From Candidatus Kryptonium thompsonii (GTDB lineage Bacteria > Bacteroidota > Ignavibacteria > Kryptoniales > Kryptoniaceae), in assembly GCA_001442925.1 (NCBI GenBank), contig LDXX01000001.1:124001-188000 (forward strand): a stretch of DNA of 64,000 nucleotides, given 5' to 3'. Position numbers and translations under genes: made by a program. The stretch's first letter is position 1. Each line of letters begins with the position of its first letter. Below the pieces are notes generated by a model. It worked only from the letters and a program-made list of their open reading frames with translations. It did no database searches and was not told the origin of the DNA. Of the stretch, positions 26,918-35,385 are shown in pieces.

Positions 26918-29581
26918 ATGAAAGCAAAGGATATAAGAACATCTTTTGTTAAATTTTTTGAGAAAAGAGGACATACATTTGTTCCAAGTTCGCCCGTTAT
27001 ACCATTTGACGATCCAACTCTTCTTTTTACAAACGCTGGAATGAACCAGTTTAAGGATGTATTTCTCGGAACTGGAACGAGACCTTACAAAAGAGCTGTA
27101 AATTATCAAAAATGCATCCGTGTAAGCGGTAAACACAATGACCTTGAAGAGGTTGGTAAAGATACATATCATCATACATTCTTTGAGATGCTTGGAAACT
27201 GGTCATTTGGTGATTACTATAAAAAAGAAGCGATCGAATGGGCATGGGAACTTTTGACGAAAGAATGGCAGCTTCCAAAAGATAAACTATATGCGACTGT
27301 CTTCAAAGACGATGATGAAGCGGAGGAACTCTGGAAAAAGGTTACGGATATTGCCCATGATAGAATTTTAAGGTTCGATGAGAAATCAAATTTTTGGGAA
27401 ATGGGAGATACAGGACCATGTGGACCATGCTCGGAAATTCATATTGACCTTGGTGAAGGGACATGCAATAAAAACCATAAATGCGGTGTAAATGTCGATG
27501 GTTGCTCAAGATTTATAGAACTATGGAATCTCGTCTTCATACAATTTAACCGCAACGAGAAAGGGGAACTTGAACCGCTTCCAGCAAAGCATGTCGATAC
27601 AGGGATGGGACTTGAAAGAATAGTCGCAGTCCTGCAGGGGAAAAATTCAAACTATGACACAGATCTTTTCCAACCACTAATAGAAGAAATCTCCAAACTT
27701 ACAGGCAAAGAATATATCGGTGATAAAAATCAAGTTGCAATGCGTGTAATTGCTGACCATATAAGAATGTTAACTTTTGCAATCACGGATGGAGCTGTTC
27801 CATCAAACGAAGGGAGAGGCTATGTCCTGCGCAGAATTCTGAGAAGGGCTTCAAGGTATGCGAGAAACCTTGATATGCACGAACCTTTCATTTACAAACT
27901 TGTTGACAAAGTAGTTGAAATAATGGGTGAAGCATATCCTGAAATTGAGCCGAGAAAAGAATTTGTCAAAAATGTAATTAAAACTGAAGAAGAAAACTTT
28001 AATCAAACGCTTGACAGAGGAATTGAGATATTTGAAAATGAGATTAGTAAACTTGAGAAGAAGGGAATAAAAATTTTCCCTGGTGAAATTGCATTTAAAC
28101 TTTATGATACTTACGGTTTCCCCATTGACTTAACAAATTTGATGGCGCAAGAGAGAGGTTTTGAAGTTGACCTTAAAACATTTGAAGAATTAATGGAAGA
28201 GCAAAGGGAAAGATCAAGGGAAGCGACAAAGAAAATTTTCGCTGAAGGAAGAGCAAGCATTGCTGAAAAAGTTGAAGTATTGTTAAGAAAAGGGGATGTT
28301 ACGAAAACAGAATTTAACCCTGACTTAAAAGAATACGAACTTGAGGTAAACGATGAATCCAATAGAGCTATACTCCTATCAAGCGATGATGAGCACATAG
28401 ATCAAATCGTTTTTTCGAAAAAAACTATATTTTACCCTGAGTCAGGAGGTCAAGTTGGAGATACTGGAAAATTGATTTACCCTGGAGGCGAAATTGAAAT
28501 TATTGATACACAAAGGGTTGACGATTTAATCATTCACTTTATACCAAAGATTAAAAAAGACAGCAAATTAGCACGAGAAATTGAATCTTATGTTAAAAGC
28601 GGTGGTAAATTCATCGCAAAGATTGATGTTGACAGGAGGAAATCGATAATGAAAAATCATTCTGCAACACATTTGCTACATTCGGCACTAAGAAAAGTTC
28701 TTGGCACGCATGTTCAACAAGCTGGTTCGCTCGTTGCTCCAGATAGGTTAAGATTTGACTTCACACATCCGAGAAAACTTGGCAGGGAGGAAATCGAAAT
28801 GGTTGAACACCTTGTGAACACTGTTATATTTGAAGATATTGAACTTGTGAAAGAATATAAACCGCTCAAACAAGCCCTTGAGGAAGGAGCCCTTGCTTTC
28901 TTTGGAGATAAATATGGGGATATAGTTAGAACTGTAAAAATCGGAGACTTTAGTTATGAGTTATGCGGTGGGACACATCTAGATAGAACGATCGAAACGG
29001 GATATTTTAAAATAATCTACGAAGGTAGCATCGCAAGTGGTGTAAGAAGAGTTGAAGCGATTACAGGGAAAGCCCTTGAAAAATACCTTAAAGAAAAAGA
29101 AATGGAAATTGAAAGGTTAAGCGAAAAAATTGACCTGATACTTGAGGAGAAACAAAATCTTGAAAAAGAACTTTCAAAATTAAAACTAAAACTTGCTTCT
29201 GATGAAATTGAGAAAGCTGTAAATTCAGCTAATGCAGTAAAAATAGATAACTTCAAAGTTGTTGCCATCAAGGTTTCAGCCAATGATGTTGATGAGTTAA
29301 AACAATTTGGAGATATTTTAAGAAACAAAATCGGCAGTGGCGTTGGCTTACTTGCAAGCGTAACGGAGAATAAAATTAACTTTGTTTGTGTTGTCACCGA
29401 TGACCTTGTTAAAGAGAAAAAGCTTGACGCTGTAAAGATAGTTCGCGAAGTTACAAAGATAACAGGTGGTGGAGGTGGTGGAAGACCGAATATGGCAACA
29501 GCTGGTGGTAAAGATGTCGCGAAACTTGATGAGGCGATGAGAAATTTGGTTAATGTTGTCAAAAAATTAATACAACAATGA
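26918..29581 (+). CDS. alaS: Alanine--tRNA ligase
   Basis: Charges tRNA-Ala. This 887 aa class II synthetase has the full architecture: catalytic core (FTNAGMNQFKDVFLG, motif 2 region, GDTGPCGPCSEIH), SNEGRGYVLRRILRRA, the editing domain with zinc ligands in HSATHLLHSALRK and CGGTHLDRT, a coiled-coil linker near 715-760, and the C-Ala domain ending with a glycine-rich GGGGGGRPNMATAGGKD. It precedes the GGGP-synthase-like gene by 36 bases on the same strand. Confidence 0.97.
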   Translation: MKAKDIRTSFVKFFEKRGHTFVPSSPVIPFDDPTLLFTNAGMNQFKDVFLGTGTRPYKRAVNYQKCIRVSGKHNDLEEVGKDTYHHTFFEMLGNWSFGDYYKKEAIEWAWELLTKEWQLPKDKLYATVFKDDDEAEELWKKVTDIAHDRILRFDEKSNFWEMGDTGPCGPCSEIHIDLGEGTCNKNHKCGVNVDGCSRFIELWNLVFIQFNRNEKGELEPLPAKHVDTGMGLERIVAVLQGKNSNYDTDLFQPLIEEISKLTGKEYIGDKNQVAMRVIADHIRMLTFAITDGAVPSNEGRGYVLRRILRRASRYARNLDMHEPFIYKLVDKVVEIMGEAYPEIEPRKEFVKNVIKTEEENFNQTLDRGIEIFENEISKLEKKGIKIFPGEIAFKLYDTYGFPIDLTNLMAQERGFEVDLKTFEELMEEQRERSREATKKIFAEGRASIAEKVEVLLRKGDVTKTEFNPDLKEYELEVNDESNRAILLSSDDEHIDQIVFSKKTIFYPESGGQVGDTGKLIYPGGEIEIIDTQRVDDLIIHFIPKIKKDSKLAREIESYVKSGGKFIAKIDVDRRKSIMKNHSATHLLHSALRKVLGTHVQQAGSLVAPDRLRFDFTHPRKLGREEIEMVEHLVNTVIFEDIELVKEYKPLKQALEEGALAFFGDKYGDIVRTVKIGDFSYELCGGTHLDRTIETGYFKIIYEGSIASGVRRVEAITGKALEKYLKEKEMEIERLSEKIDLILEEKQNLEKELSKLKLKLASDEIEKAVNSANAVKIDNFKVVAIKVSANDVDELKQFGDILRNKIGSGVGLLASVTENKINFVCVVTDDLVKEKKLDAVKIVREVTKITGGGGGGRPNMATAGGKDVAKLDEAMRNLVNVVKKLIQQ

Positions 29582-29617
29582 AGTTTATCCAACATTAAAA
29601 ATTATTGAGGGAAAAGG

Positions 29618-30412
29618 TTGAGTGAGAAGGAAGCAAGACTTGGGGGAGCCTCTTCGGGAAAGGTTTATAACTACATAATAAATGAGATCAACAGAAGAGG
29701 TTCCCTTTATTTTATTTTAATTGACCCAGACAAACCAAATTCAAATCTCCAAAAATTTATACGCATAGCTACCGATTGCGGGGTGGATGGTTTCTTCATC
29801 GGAAGCAGTTTACTTCTATCGGAAAACTTTGAAAAGTGTGTTAAGACCGTAAAGAAGAACACAGATAAACCTGTGATAATTTTTCCAGGAAGCATATACC
29901 AGATTTCCAAGCACGCAGATGCAATTTTATTTCTTTCTGTTTTAACAAGCACAAATACTGAATATATAATCGGACAGCAAACTCTTGCCTCCCCAATAAT
30001 TTTCAAATATGGAATTGAACCAATCTCAACTGCCTATATCTTAATTGAATCAGGCAAAATGACATCAGCTACCTTCATAAGCCAAAGTAAACCAATACCA
30101 CGAGATAAACCCGACATCGCAATAGCTTATTCATTAACAGCTCAATATCTCGGAATGAAACTAATTTACCTTGAAGCCGGAAGTGGCGCTGATAACTCTG
30201 TCCCAGTTGAACTAATTCAAGGGATAAAGAATTTCGTTAAAATCCCTCTAATTGTCGGTGGAGGAATTAAAAACCCTGAAACAGCCTTTGAAAAATCAAA
30301 AGCAGGTGCTGATATAATCGTCACCGGAAATATACTTGAAGATACACCTGAAAAAAAGATAAAAGGTTTGATCTCCGAATTTGTAAACGCAATTCACCAA
30401 AACAAAAGATGA
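29618..30412 (+). CDS. Geranylgeranylglyceryl/heptaprenylglyceryl phosphate synthase-like protein
   Basis: A 264 aa TIM-barrel prenyltransferase of the GGGPS/PcrB family, which joins a polyprenyl diphosphate to glycerol-1-phosphate through an ether bond. Family motifs are visible: LIDPDKPNSN, GVDGFFIGSSLLLS, IIFPGS, YLEAGSGAD, and the phosphate-binding GGGIKNPETA. It starts with TTG after a GAGGGAAAAGG ribosome-binding stretch. It follows alaS and precedes gmhA by nine bases. In archaea the reaction opens membrane ether-lipid synthesis. Bacteroidetes-type homologues exist and their chain length and product differ, so the exact substrate is not assigned here. No glycerol-1-phosphate dehydrogenase or later ether-lipid enzyme is in the window. 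Confidence 0.88.
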   Translation: MSEKEARLGGASSGKVYNYIINEINRRGSLYFILIDPDKPNSNLQKFIRIATDCGVDGFFIGSSLLLSENFEKCVKTVKKNTDKPVIIFPGSIYQISKHADAILFLSVLTSTNTEYIIGQQTLASPIIFKYGIEPISTAYILIESGKMTSATFISQSKPIPRDKPDIAIAYSLTAQYLGMKLIYLEAGSGADNSVPVELIQGIKNFVKIPLIVGGGIKNPETAFEKSKAGADIIVTGNILEDTPEKKIKGLISEFVNAIHQNKR

Positions 30413-30421
30413 TACGAAAAA

Positions 30422-31012
30422 ATGGACAAAGTAAAATTTATAGAAGCATCCCTCCTTGAAAGCGCAGAAGTGAAAAAAAGAATACTATCACAATGCACAG
30501 ATCAAATCCTCAAAGCAGTTGAAATCATAACAAACGCTTTCAGAAACGGGAAAAAATTGTTGCTTTGTGGAAATGGCGGAAGCGCCGCCGACTCCCAACA
30601 CATTGCAACTGAGTTTGTAATCCGCTTGAATCCTGAAATAAAACGACCAGGACTTCCAGCCATAGCAATCACAACTGACACCTCAAACCTCACCGCTGGT
30701 GGGAATGATATCGGATTTGAAAATACATTTGCAAGAACGGTTGAAGCACTTGGAAATGAAGGGGATGTCTTAATTGGTATAAGCACAAGTGGAAACTCAG
30801 AAAATGTAATACGAGCGATAAAAACGGCAAAAGAAAAAGGCATGAAAACAATTGGGCTTCTTGGACGCGACGGTGGAAAGATGAAAGAACTATGCGATCT
30901 CGCAATAATTGTTCCATCCAACAATACACAACGAATTCAAGAGGGACATATAACAATTGGGCATATCATAAGTGAACTCGTCGAAATGGAACTTTATAAA
31001 TCAGAAAATTAA
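30422..31012 (+). CDS. gmhA: Sedoheptulose-7-phosphate isomerase (SIS domain)
   Basis: First step of ADP-heptose synthesis for lipopolysaccharide or surface glycans. This 196 aa SIS-domain protein has the sugar-phosphate loops [18 protein letters not shown] and [15 protein letters not shown] and a C-terminal [16 protein letters not shown] helix ([15 protein letters not shown]), as in GmhA/DiaA proteins. DiaA, a replication-timing paralogue, cannot be excluded from sequence alone. No other heptose genes adjoin. Its stop overlaps the stop of the convergent HhH/beta-barrel gene by four bases. Confidence 0.87.
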   Translation: MDKVKFIEASLLESAEVKKRILSQCTDQILKAVEIITNAFRNGKKLLLCGNGGSAADSQHIATEFVIRLNPEIKRPGLPAIAITTDTSNLTAGGNDIGFENTFARTVEALGNEGDVLIGISTSGNSENVIRAIKTAKEKGMKTIGLLGRDGGKMKELCDLAIIVPSNNTQRIQEGHITIGHIISELVEMELYKSEN

Positions 31013-32871
31013 ATTTTCACCTCAATTTGAACTCCAAAGATATTTCTCACAATTTCGCCAGCGGATAAAAAAGTTTCCCCATATTTCATCTGAACGGAAA
31101 GCAATTTCCCAAATTTGCATTTGAGAACAAAGTACCATCTTAACCCATCACCATAAAATGGAATTAACGAAACAATGCCATCAATATCATCCTCATAAAT
31201 ATAAATCCTTGACCAATATGAATCTGTTTTGAAAAACGCAATTCGACTGTATAAGCTTAAACTGTTAAAAACTTGATATTCCACCCCTTGATAAATCAGA
31301 AATCCTTTCTCAACCCCATTTAAATCTCGCCTCACTAACTCAACTCTACTTTTAAATGTGACTTTCCCAAACCTATTTTCAACCTCAACCCTCGCATTTT
31401 TTCTCCGCTCAATTCCCTCACCCCAAATCGCTCTCCCAAAATCATCAAAAGTTTTTATCCCTTTGACCACCGATTTCTCCCGTGCCATAACTTTAAAATC
31501 AAGATTTCTAGAGATTCTAAAACTTACCTCAACTCTATAATCAACACCATTTTTCACATCGGTATAATCAACACGCGGAAACCTGTAAACATCCCAATAA
31601 CCAGAAAATTTCAATCTCCATATCCTGAACTTAACACCAGAGTAAAAACCCTCCTCATTCCATGCCTCACCATATCTCTCACTGAAAGCATTGCCATTTA
31701 TAGATGTGAAATTCGGACTCAGTTGCCGATATAGAAAGACAAAGCTTAAATTGCCGAAATCAATTGACAAACCGGAAACATAACTCAAATGTGAAAACTT
31801 CCACAATGCAATCTCACCAAACAGATTTAAATTTCTAAAGTATAGGTCAAACATAAAACCGCTGTAAAAATTTCTCCTTTGAAAAGGTCTCGAAATTGAT
31901 GCGGAAAAATCACGATTGAAATCCTCATAAAAATTTAAAACCCCAAGTGAAAAATTTCTCGAACCAAAACTTACAATTCCACCAAACGATCTCCTTGTCA
32001 AAGGAAATTTTTGAACCGTATTTATGCCAGAGAAATCAATGTATTTCACTCTTCCACTCGTATCAATTGAAGAAGGCAAATTCGTCTTTGAGTAAAACAA
32101 GGTTAATTCAATATTTTTAAACCTTGAGCTAAACGCACCCCCGAACAAAGGTTTAACTTCATCAGTTGATGCATAGCCAAGCAAATGATTTTCAGAACTT
32201 CTAGCCGCTGGGGAGATAACATCCGAACCTTTCCCAAGCGCAACAGGGCTCCACATCAAAATTCCTTGACCGAATTTTAAAATATAACTCCCAACGACAA
32301 ACCTTCTAACAAATGAAGAACTTTTATATTCAATGAAAAAGTGGGTCAGATCATTTAATTTATTCTCCCCATAATCTTTTTCAATCACGAAACCGGCAGA
32401 AAAGTTTGAAATCCCGAAGCGAGCAAGTTGATATGTTTTAGAATTATCAGCGAAGTCATTTGCAAAATAGCGAATATTATTCCTGCTTAAAATTCGTGTC
32501 CTTGTTTGAAAGCTTAACTTTGGTCTTTGAATGTATCCGTTTCTGTAAAGAAAAGATTTTATGGACTCATCGATCCCGGGAATGTCAAAAATCTGTTCCC
32601 TTATTTTAAATCCACCAATCTTGTCACGATATTCGATGATTTTATTCGCAGTTTCCCTCGTTATAAATGGAATCGCAACCAAATCATCAACGCTTACTTT
32701 GTTAAGCTCTATCGTTACAAACTCCAATTGCTCAACTATTTCATCGACCTGCACATCAAGTTCAAGACTTTCAAAAATTTCACCTTCTATATCTGTAAGC
32801 GTGTCAACTTGAGCATCTTGAGATTTTGCAAGTGAAAGAAAAATTACAAAAATTAACGCAATCTTTTTCAT
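31009..32871 (-). CDS. Helix-hairpin-helix plus outer-membrane beta-barrel protein
   Basis: A 620 aa exported protein. After the signal peptide ([15 protein letters not shown]), residues about 50-115 form two helix-hairpin-helix motifs of the ComEA type ([39 protein letters not shown]). From about 125 to the end, alternating aromatic and hydrophobic strands (for example [20 protein letters not shown]) end with VQIEVKI, as expected for an outer-membrane barrel. HhH usually binds DNA non-specifically, so a periplasmic DNA-capture domain on a barrel is conceivable, but many FCB relatives exist without assigned function. The start overlaps the PorV-like gene by four bases. Confidence 0.75.
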   Translation of the reverse strand: MKKIALIFVIFLSLAKSQDAQVDTLTDIEGEIFESLELDVQVDEIVEQLEFVTIELNKVSVDDLVAIPFITRETANKIIEYRDKIGGFKIREQIFDIPGIDESIKSFLYRNGYIQRPKLSFQTRTRILSRNNIRYFANDFADNSKTYQLARFGISNFSAGFVIEKDYGENKLNDLTHFFIEYKSSSFVRRFVVGSYILKFGQGILMWSPVALGKGSDVISPAARSSENHLLGYASTDEVKPLFGGAFSSRFKNIELTLFYSKTNLPSSIDTSGRVKYIDFSGINTVQKFPLTRRSFGGIVSFGSRNFSLGVLNFYEDFNRDFSASISRPFQRRNFYSGFMFDLYFRNLNLFGEIALWKFSHLSYVSGLSIDFGNLSFVFLYRQLSPNFTSINGNAFSERYGEAWNEEGFYSGVKFRIWRLKFSGYWDVYRFPRVDYTDVKNGVDYRVEVSFRISRNLDFKVMAREKSVVKGIKTFDDFGRAIWGEGIERRKNARVEVENRFGKVTFKSRVELVRRDLNGVEKGFLIYQGVEYQVFNSLSLYSRIAFFKTDSYWSRIYIYEDDIDGIVSLIPFYGDGLRWYFVLKCKFGKLLSVQMKYGETFLSAGEIVRNIFGVQIEVKI

Positions 32872-33692
32872 TCTCCCCCACCAAGTTTTGCGGTCAATGT
32901 AATTTGATGCGTAAATCCAAGTAATTGATGATTGTCAACCCCATAATCAAGTTGAAATCTGGAAAGTTTTATCCCAACTCCACCTGAATAACGAACTGGA
33001 TAATTTGACAGTCCAAATCTCACAGAAACAAAGTCAACGATGTTATATTCAACACCATACCTTACACACTCCCTAAAAGTAAGTTCTTTATAAACTCCCA
33101 TTGAAACGATCAAATTGCTATACGGCATTAGAGCGATGCCCAAATCAATTTCTTTAGGCAACTTTTCCTGTGCTTTACCAATTCTACTTGAAATTAAATT
33201 TTTAACAACAAATCCAAACCTCAAAAATTTGACGGGTTTTGAAACAAAACCAAAATCACCGCTAAAAGCGCCGGCGCTTCCATAATTTTTAATCGAAATA
33301 AAAGTATAATTCAAACTTAACCCTAAATTGAAAGCATCGAAACCTTGCGCTATTGAAATCTTCAGCATATTCTCTCTATAAAGTTCAAAACCAAAAGATT
33401 TAATTCCGATGCCAAATTTAACAGGCAAAGATGGCTCATAATAAACTGCCCCCTTAATGGAAAGCTGTGTTAAGCCAAATTGAGCGGGAATATAAGAAAA
33501 AGAAATCTCCCTGCTTTTTAAATCAGCGATCCCAGCGGGATTATAAAAAACTGCCCATACATCATTTGCAACCGCAACAAAACTTTTCACAGCAAACGCC
33601 CTCGCTCCGATGCTCTCCTGAGACAAACCCCTGAACACGAAAAAGATTAGAAAAAATAAAATTCTTAACATCGAGACAACCTTTTTGTTCAA
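32868..33692 (-). CDS. PorV/PorQ-like outer-membrane protein
   Basis: A 274 aa predicted outer-membrane barrel with a signal peptide (LRILFFLIFFVFRGLSQ). The mature start GARAFAVKSFVAVANDVWAV and the following FYNPAGIADL are the family hallmark shared by PorV/PorQ and FadL-like proteins. PorV shuttles T9SS cargo; PorQ-type paralogues have other roles, so this one is not assigned more precisely. It is translationally coupled to the downstream HhH/barrel gene by a four-base overlap and six bases after a TauE-like permease gene. M1 or M8 could be the start. Confidence 0.75.
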   Translation of the reverse strand: MNKKVVSMLRILFFLIFFVFRGLSQESIGARAFAVKSFVAVANDVWAVFYNPAGIADLKSREISFSYIPAQFGLTQLSIKGAVYYEPSLPVKFGIGIKSFGFELYRENMLKISIAQGFDAFNLGLSLNYTFISIKNYGSAGAFSGDFGFVSKPVKFLRFGFVVKNLISSRIGKAQEKLPKEIDLGIALMPYSNLIVSMGVYKELTFRECVRYGVEYNIVDFVSVRFGLSNYPVRYSGGVGIKLSRFQLDYGVDNHQLLGFTHQITLTAKLGGGE

Positions 33693-33698
33693 CTCAGT

Positions 33699-34463
33699 TT
33701 AAGCATGCAAAATTTCCCTGAACATAAAGAAAATTGAAAAGAGCAAAATAAAAACGCCATATGCTATCTCAAGGTTTTCACTTTTCAACCTCACCGCAAC
33801 TTTCGCACTTAGATTCGCAAGCGGAATGGCCGAAAGAGCCAAAATTAAAAATAACTTCAAATCGATATGACCAAGGATAAAATGAGTTATAGCTCCCGGC
33901 ACAGCGAAAAAAGGAACGACGAAAAGGGATGTTCCAAAAGCATCTTTTATATCCAATTTAAAAATCTTAACATAAACAGGGACTAAGATAACCCCACCAC
34001 CATTTGCAAGAAACCCGGATACAAGACCTACACTGGCACCTAAAACAAAATTTCTCAAATTTTTATAATGCCACGACACCACTGTCGTTTGCTCATTGAA
34101 AAGTTTCCTTCGGAATACGAAACTTAAACTAATTAAAAATATGAAAAGACCAGTAGAAATCATTAAGAACTTCCCACTCACAAATCGAGTTAAAACAGCC
34201 CCAACTATCACAAACGGAAAACCCGAAATTACAGTAAGCTTGGCTAATTTAAAATCAACATGGTTGTTTCTATAATAAACAACAGCACCTGAAATAGCAG
34301 ATGGAAGAGCAACAAGAAGAGGAGTTGCAAGAGCGTAAACCGGTTTAACATTTGCAAACAACTTAAGAAGAGGCGTTGCTATACTGCTTCCACCAAGTCC
34401 AAAAAATCCGGACAGGAAACCGATGCTTAAACCGATCAAAATTTCAACAAATAGTTGATCCAC
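33699..34463 (-). CDS. TauE/SafE family membrane transporter
   Basis: A 254 aa integral membrane protein with seven or eight hydrophobic segments and the two pseudo-repeated glycine-rich starts of the family (LIGLSIGFLSGFFGLGGSS near residue 10, ASVGLVSGFLANGGGVILVP near 145). The family exports sulfite, sulfonates or related anions. The substrate here is unknown. Neighbours (DUF2279 protein nine bases upstream, PorV-like six bases downstream) give no hint. Confidence 0.88.
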   Translation of the reverse strand: MDQLFVEILIGLSIGFLSGFFGLGGSSIATPLLKLFANVKPVYALATPLLVALPSAISGAVVYYRNNHVDFKLAKLTVISGFPFVIVGAVLTRFVSGKFLMISTGLFIFLISLSFVFRRKLFNEQTTVVSWHYKNLRNFVLGASVGLVSGFLANGGGVILVPVYVKIFKLDIKDAFGTSLFVVPFFAVPGAITHFILGHIDLKLFLILALSAIPLANLSAKVAVRLKSENLEIAYGVFILLFSIFFMFREILHA

Positions 34464-34472
34464 TTCAAAATC

Positions 34473-35372
34473 TTAAATTTTCTTGGAGAAGAAAAAACCC
34501 CAAAAAGCTACTTTCGGGGTTAATCTTAAAGTAGGAGCTGGAAGGTGAATATAGTTCAAATTCTTTTTTATCAAATTCCAAAACCAGCCATCGCCAGGTA
34601 ATTTTTCTAAATTGTAGTCAAGCGCAATATAAAATTCTCGCTTCCCCCCACCAAGCCCATCAAGATCTCTAACACCATATCCAATTGCGATGTTGAGAAA
34701 ATCAGGATAAAATTTTTCTATTTTCTCAGGCAAAAAGTTACTGATTGAAATCGAAAGCCACATCGTTTGACCTTCATGATCATCTATGAAAATTTTCTTT
34801 TTCCCAGTTTTAAGCTGTGTCGTTGGTATATAACTCCACTTGAAATTAAAATTTCGCAAAAATGGGACATAGTGTTGAGCTACTGGATACCAAGCCCCAA
34901 GTATATTTCCCATCGCATCTCCTGGGCTAAATCCCCAATCAGTTGCAAATCCATCTTCAAACTCAACATAAAGTCCAAAAATTGAACCAAGCATAGCCCC
35001 ATATATCATCGCCCTCTTTTTCTCAACCCCCGCCCATTGAAGCGAAGAAGAAAACAGATTTGAAATCAAAGTTGCCCCATAGAAATGTCCAACTTTATCA
35101 ATGTTAAGTGCATAATCCCAATCATTAACGATATGAAATGGTCCCCTTTGCCCACTCCACCAAGCATGTTGCTGATAAACATGTATTACTGCCATGGTTC
35201 CAGCAGTTCCAACTCCGACAAGCGCAAGCCTTGTGTAATTGACTTTACTTCTCACAGTTTGAGAATTTGAATCGGAAGCAGAGACAAAAAAAGAGAAGGA
35301 GTTTGAAGAAGATAACAGCCATTCGGAAAAGAAAACCAATATCAAAAAAATTTTAAAATTTCTGCCCTCCAA
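34473..35372 (-). CDS. DUF2279 (YfiM-like) periplasmic protein
   Basis: A 299 aa protein of unknown function. An N-terminal hydrophobic stretch serves as signal or anchor. The DUF2279 core occupies about residues 65-170, with FHIVNDWDYALNIDKVGHFY, EFEDGFATDWGFSPGDAMGN and LGAWYPVAQ. The conserved Asp/His/Glu residues resemble a membrane-associated enzyme or metal site, but nothing is proven for the family. The C-terminus is beta-rich (PTLRLTPKVAFWGFFF). It lies 13 bases after the GH57 gene in reading order. Confidence 0.8.
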   Translation of the reverse strand: MEGRNFKIFLILVFFSEWLLSSSNSFSFFVSASDSNSQTVRSKVNYTRLALVGVGTAGTMAVIHVYQQHAWWSGQRGPFHIVNDWDYALNIDKVGHFYGATLISNLFSSSLQWAGVEKKRAMIYGAMLGSIFGLYVEFEDGFATDWGFSPGDAMGNILGAWYPVAQHYVPFLRNFNFKWSYIPTTQLKTGKKKIFIDDHEGQTMWLSISISNFLPEKIEKFYPDFLNIAIGYGVRDLDGLGGGKREFYIALDYNLEKLPGDGWFWNLIKKNLNYIHLPAPTLRLTPKVAFWGFFFSKKI

Positions 35373-35385
35373 GATTAAATGAAGT

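Noticed and set aside
29017-29595. 192-codon frame opposite the 3' part of alaS
   Set aside because: Antisense shadow; Ser/Phe-rich translation typical of the complement of Glu/Lys-rich coding sequence.
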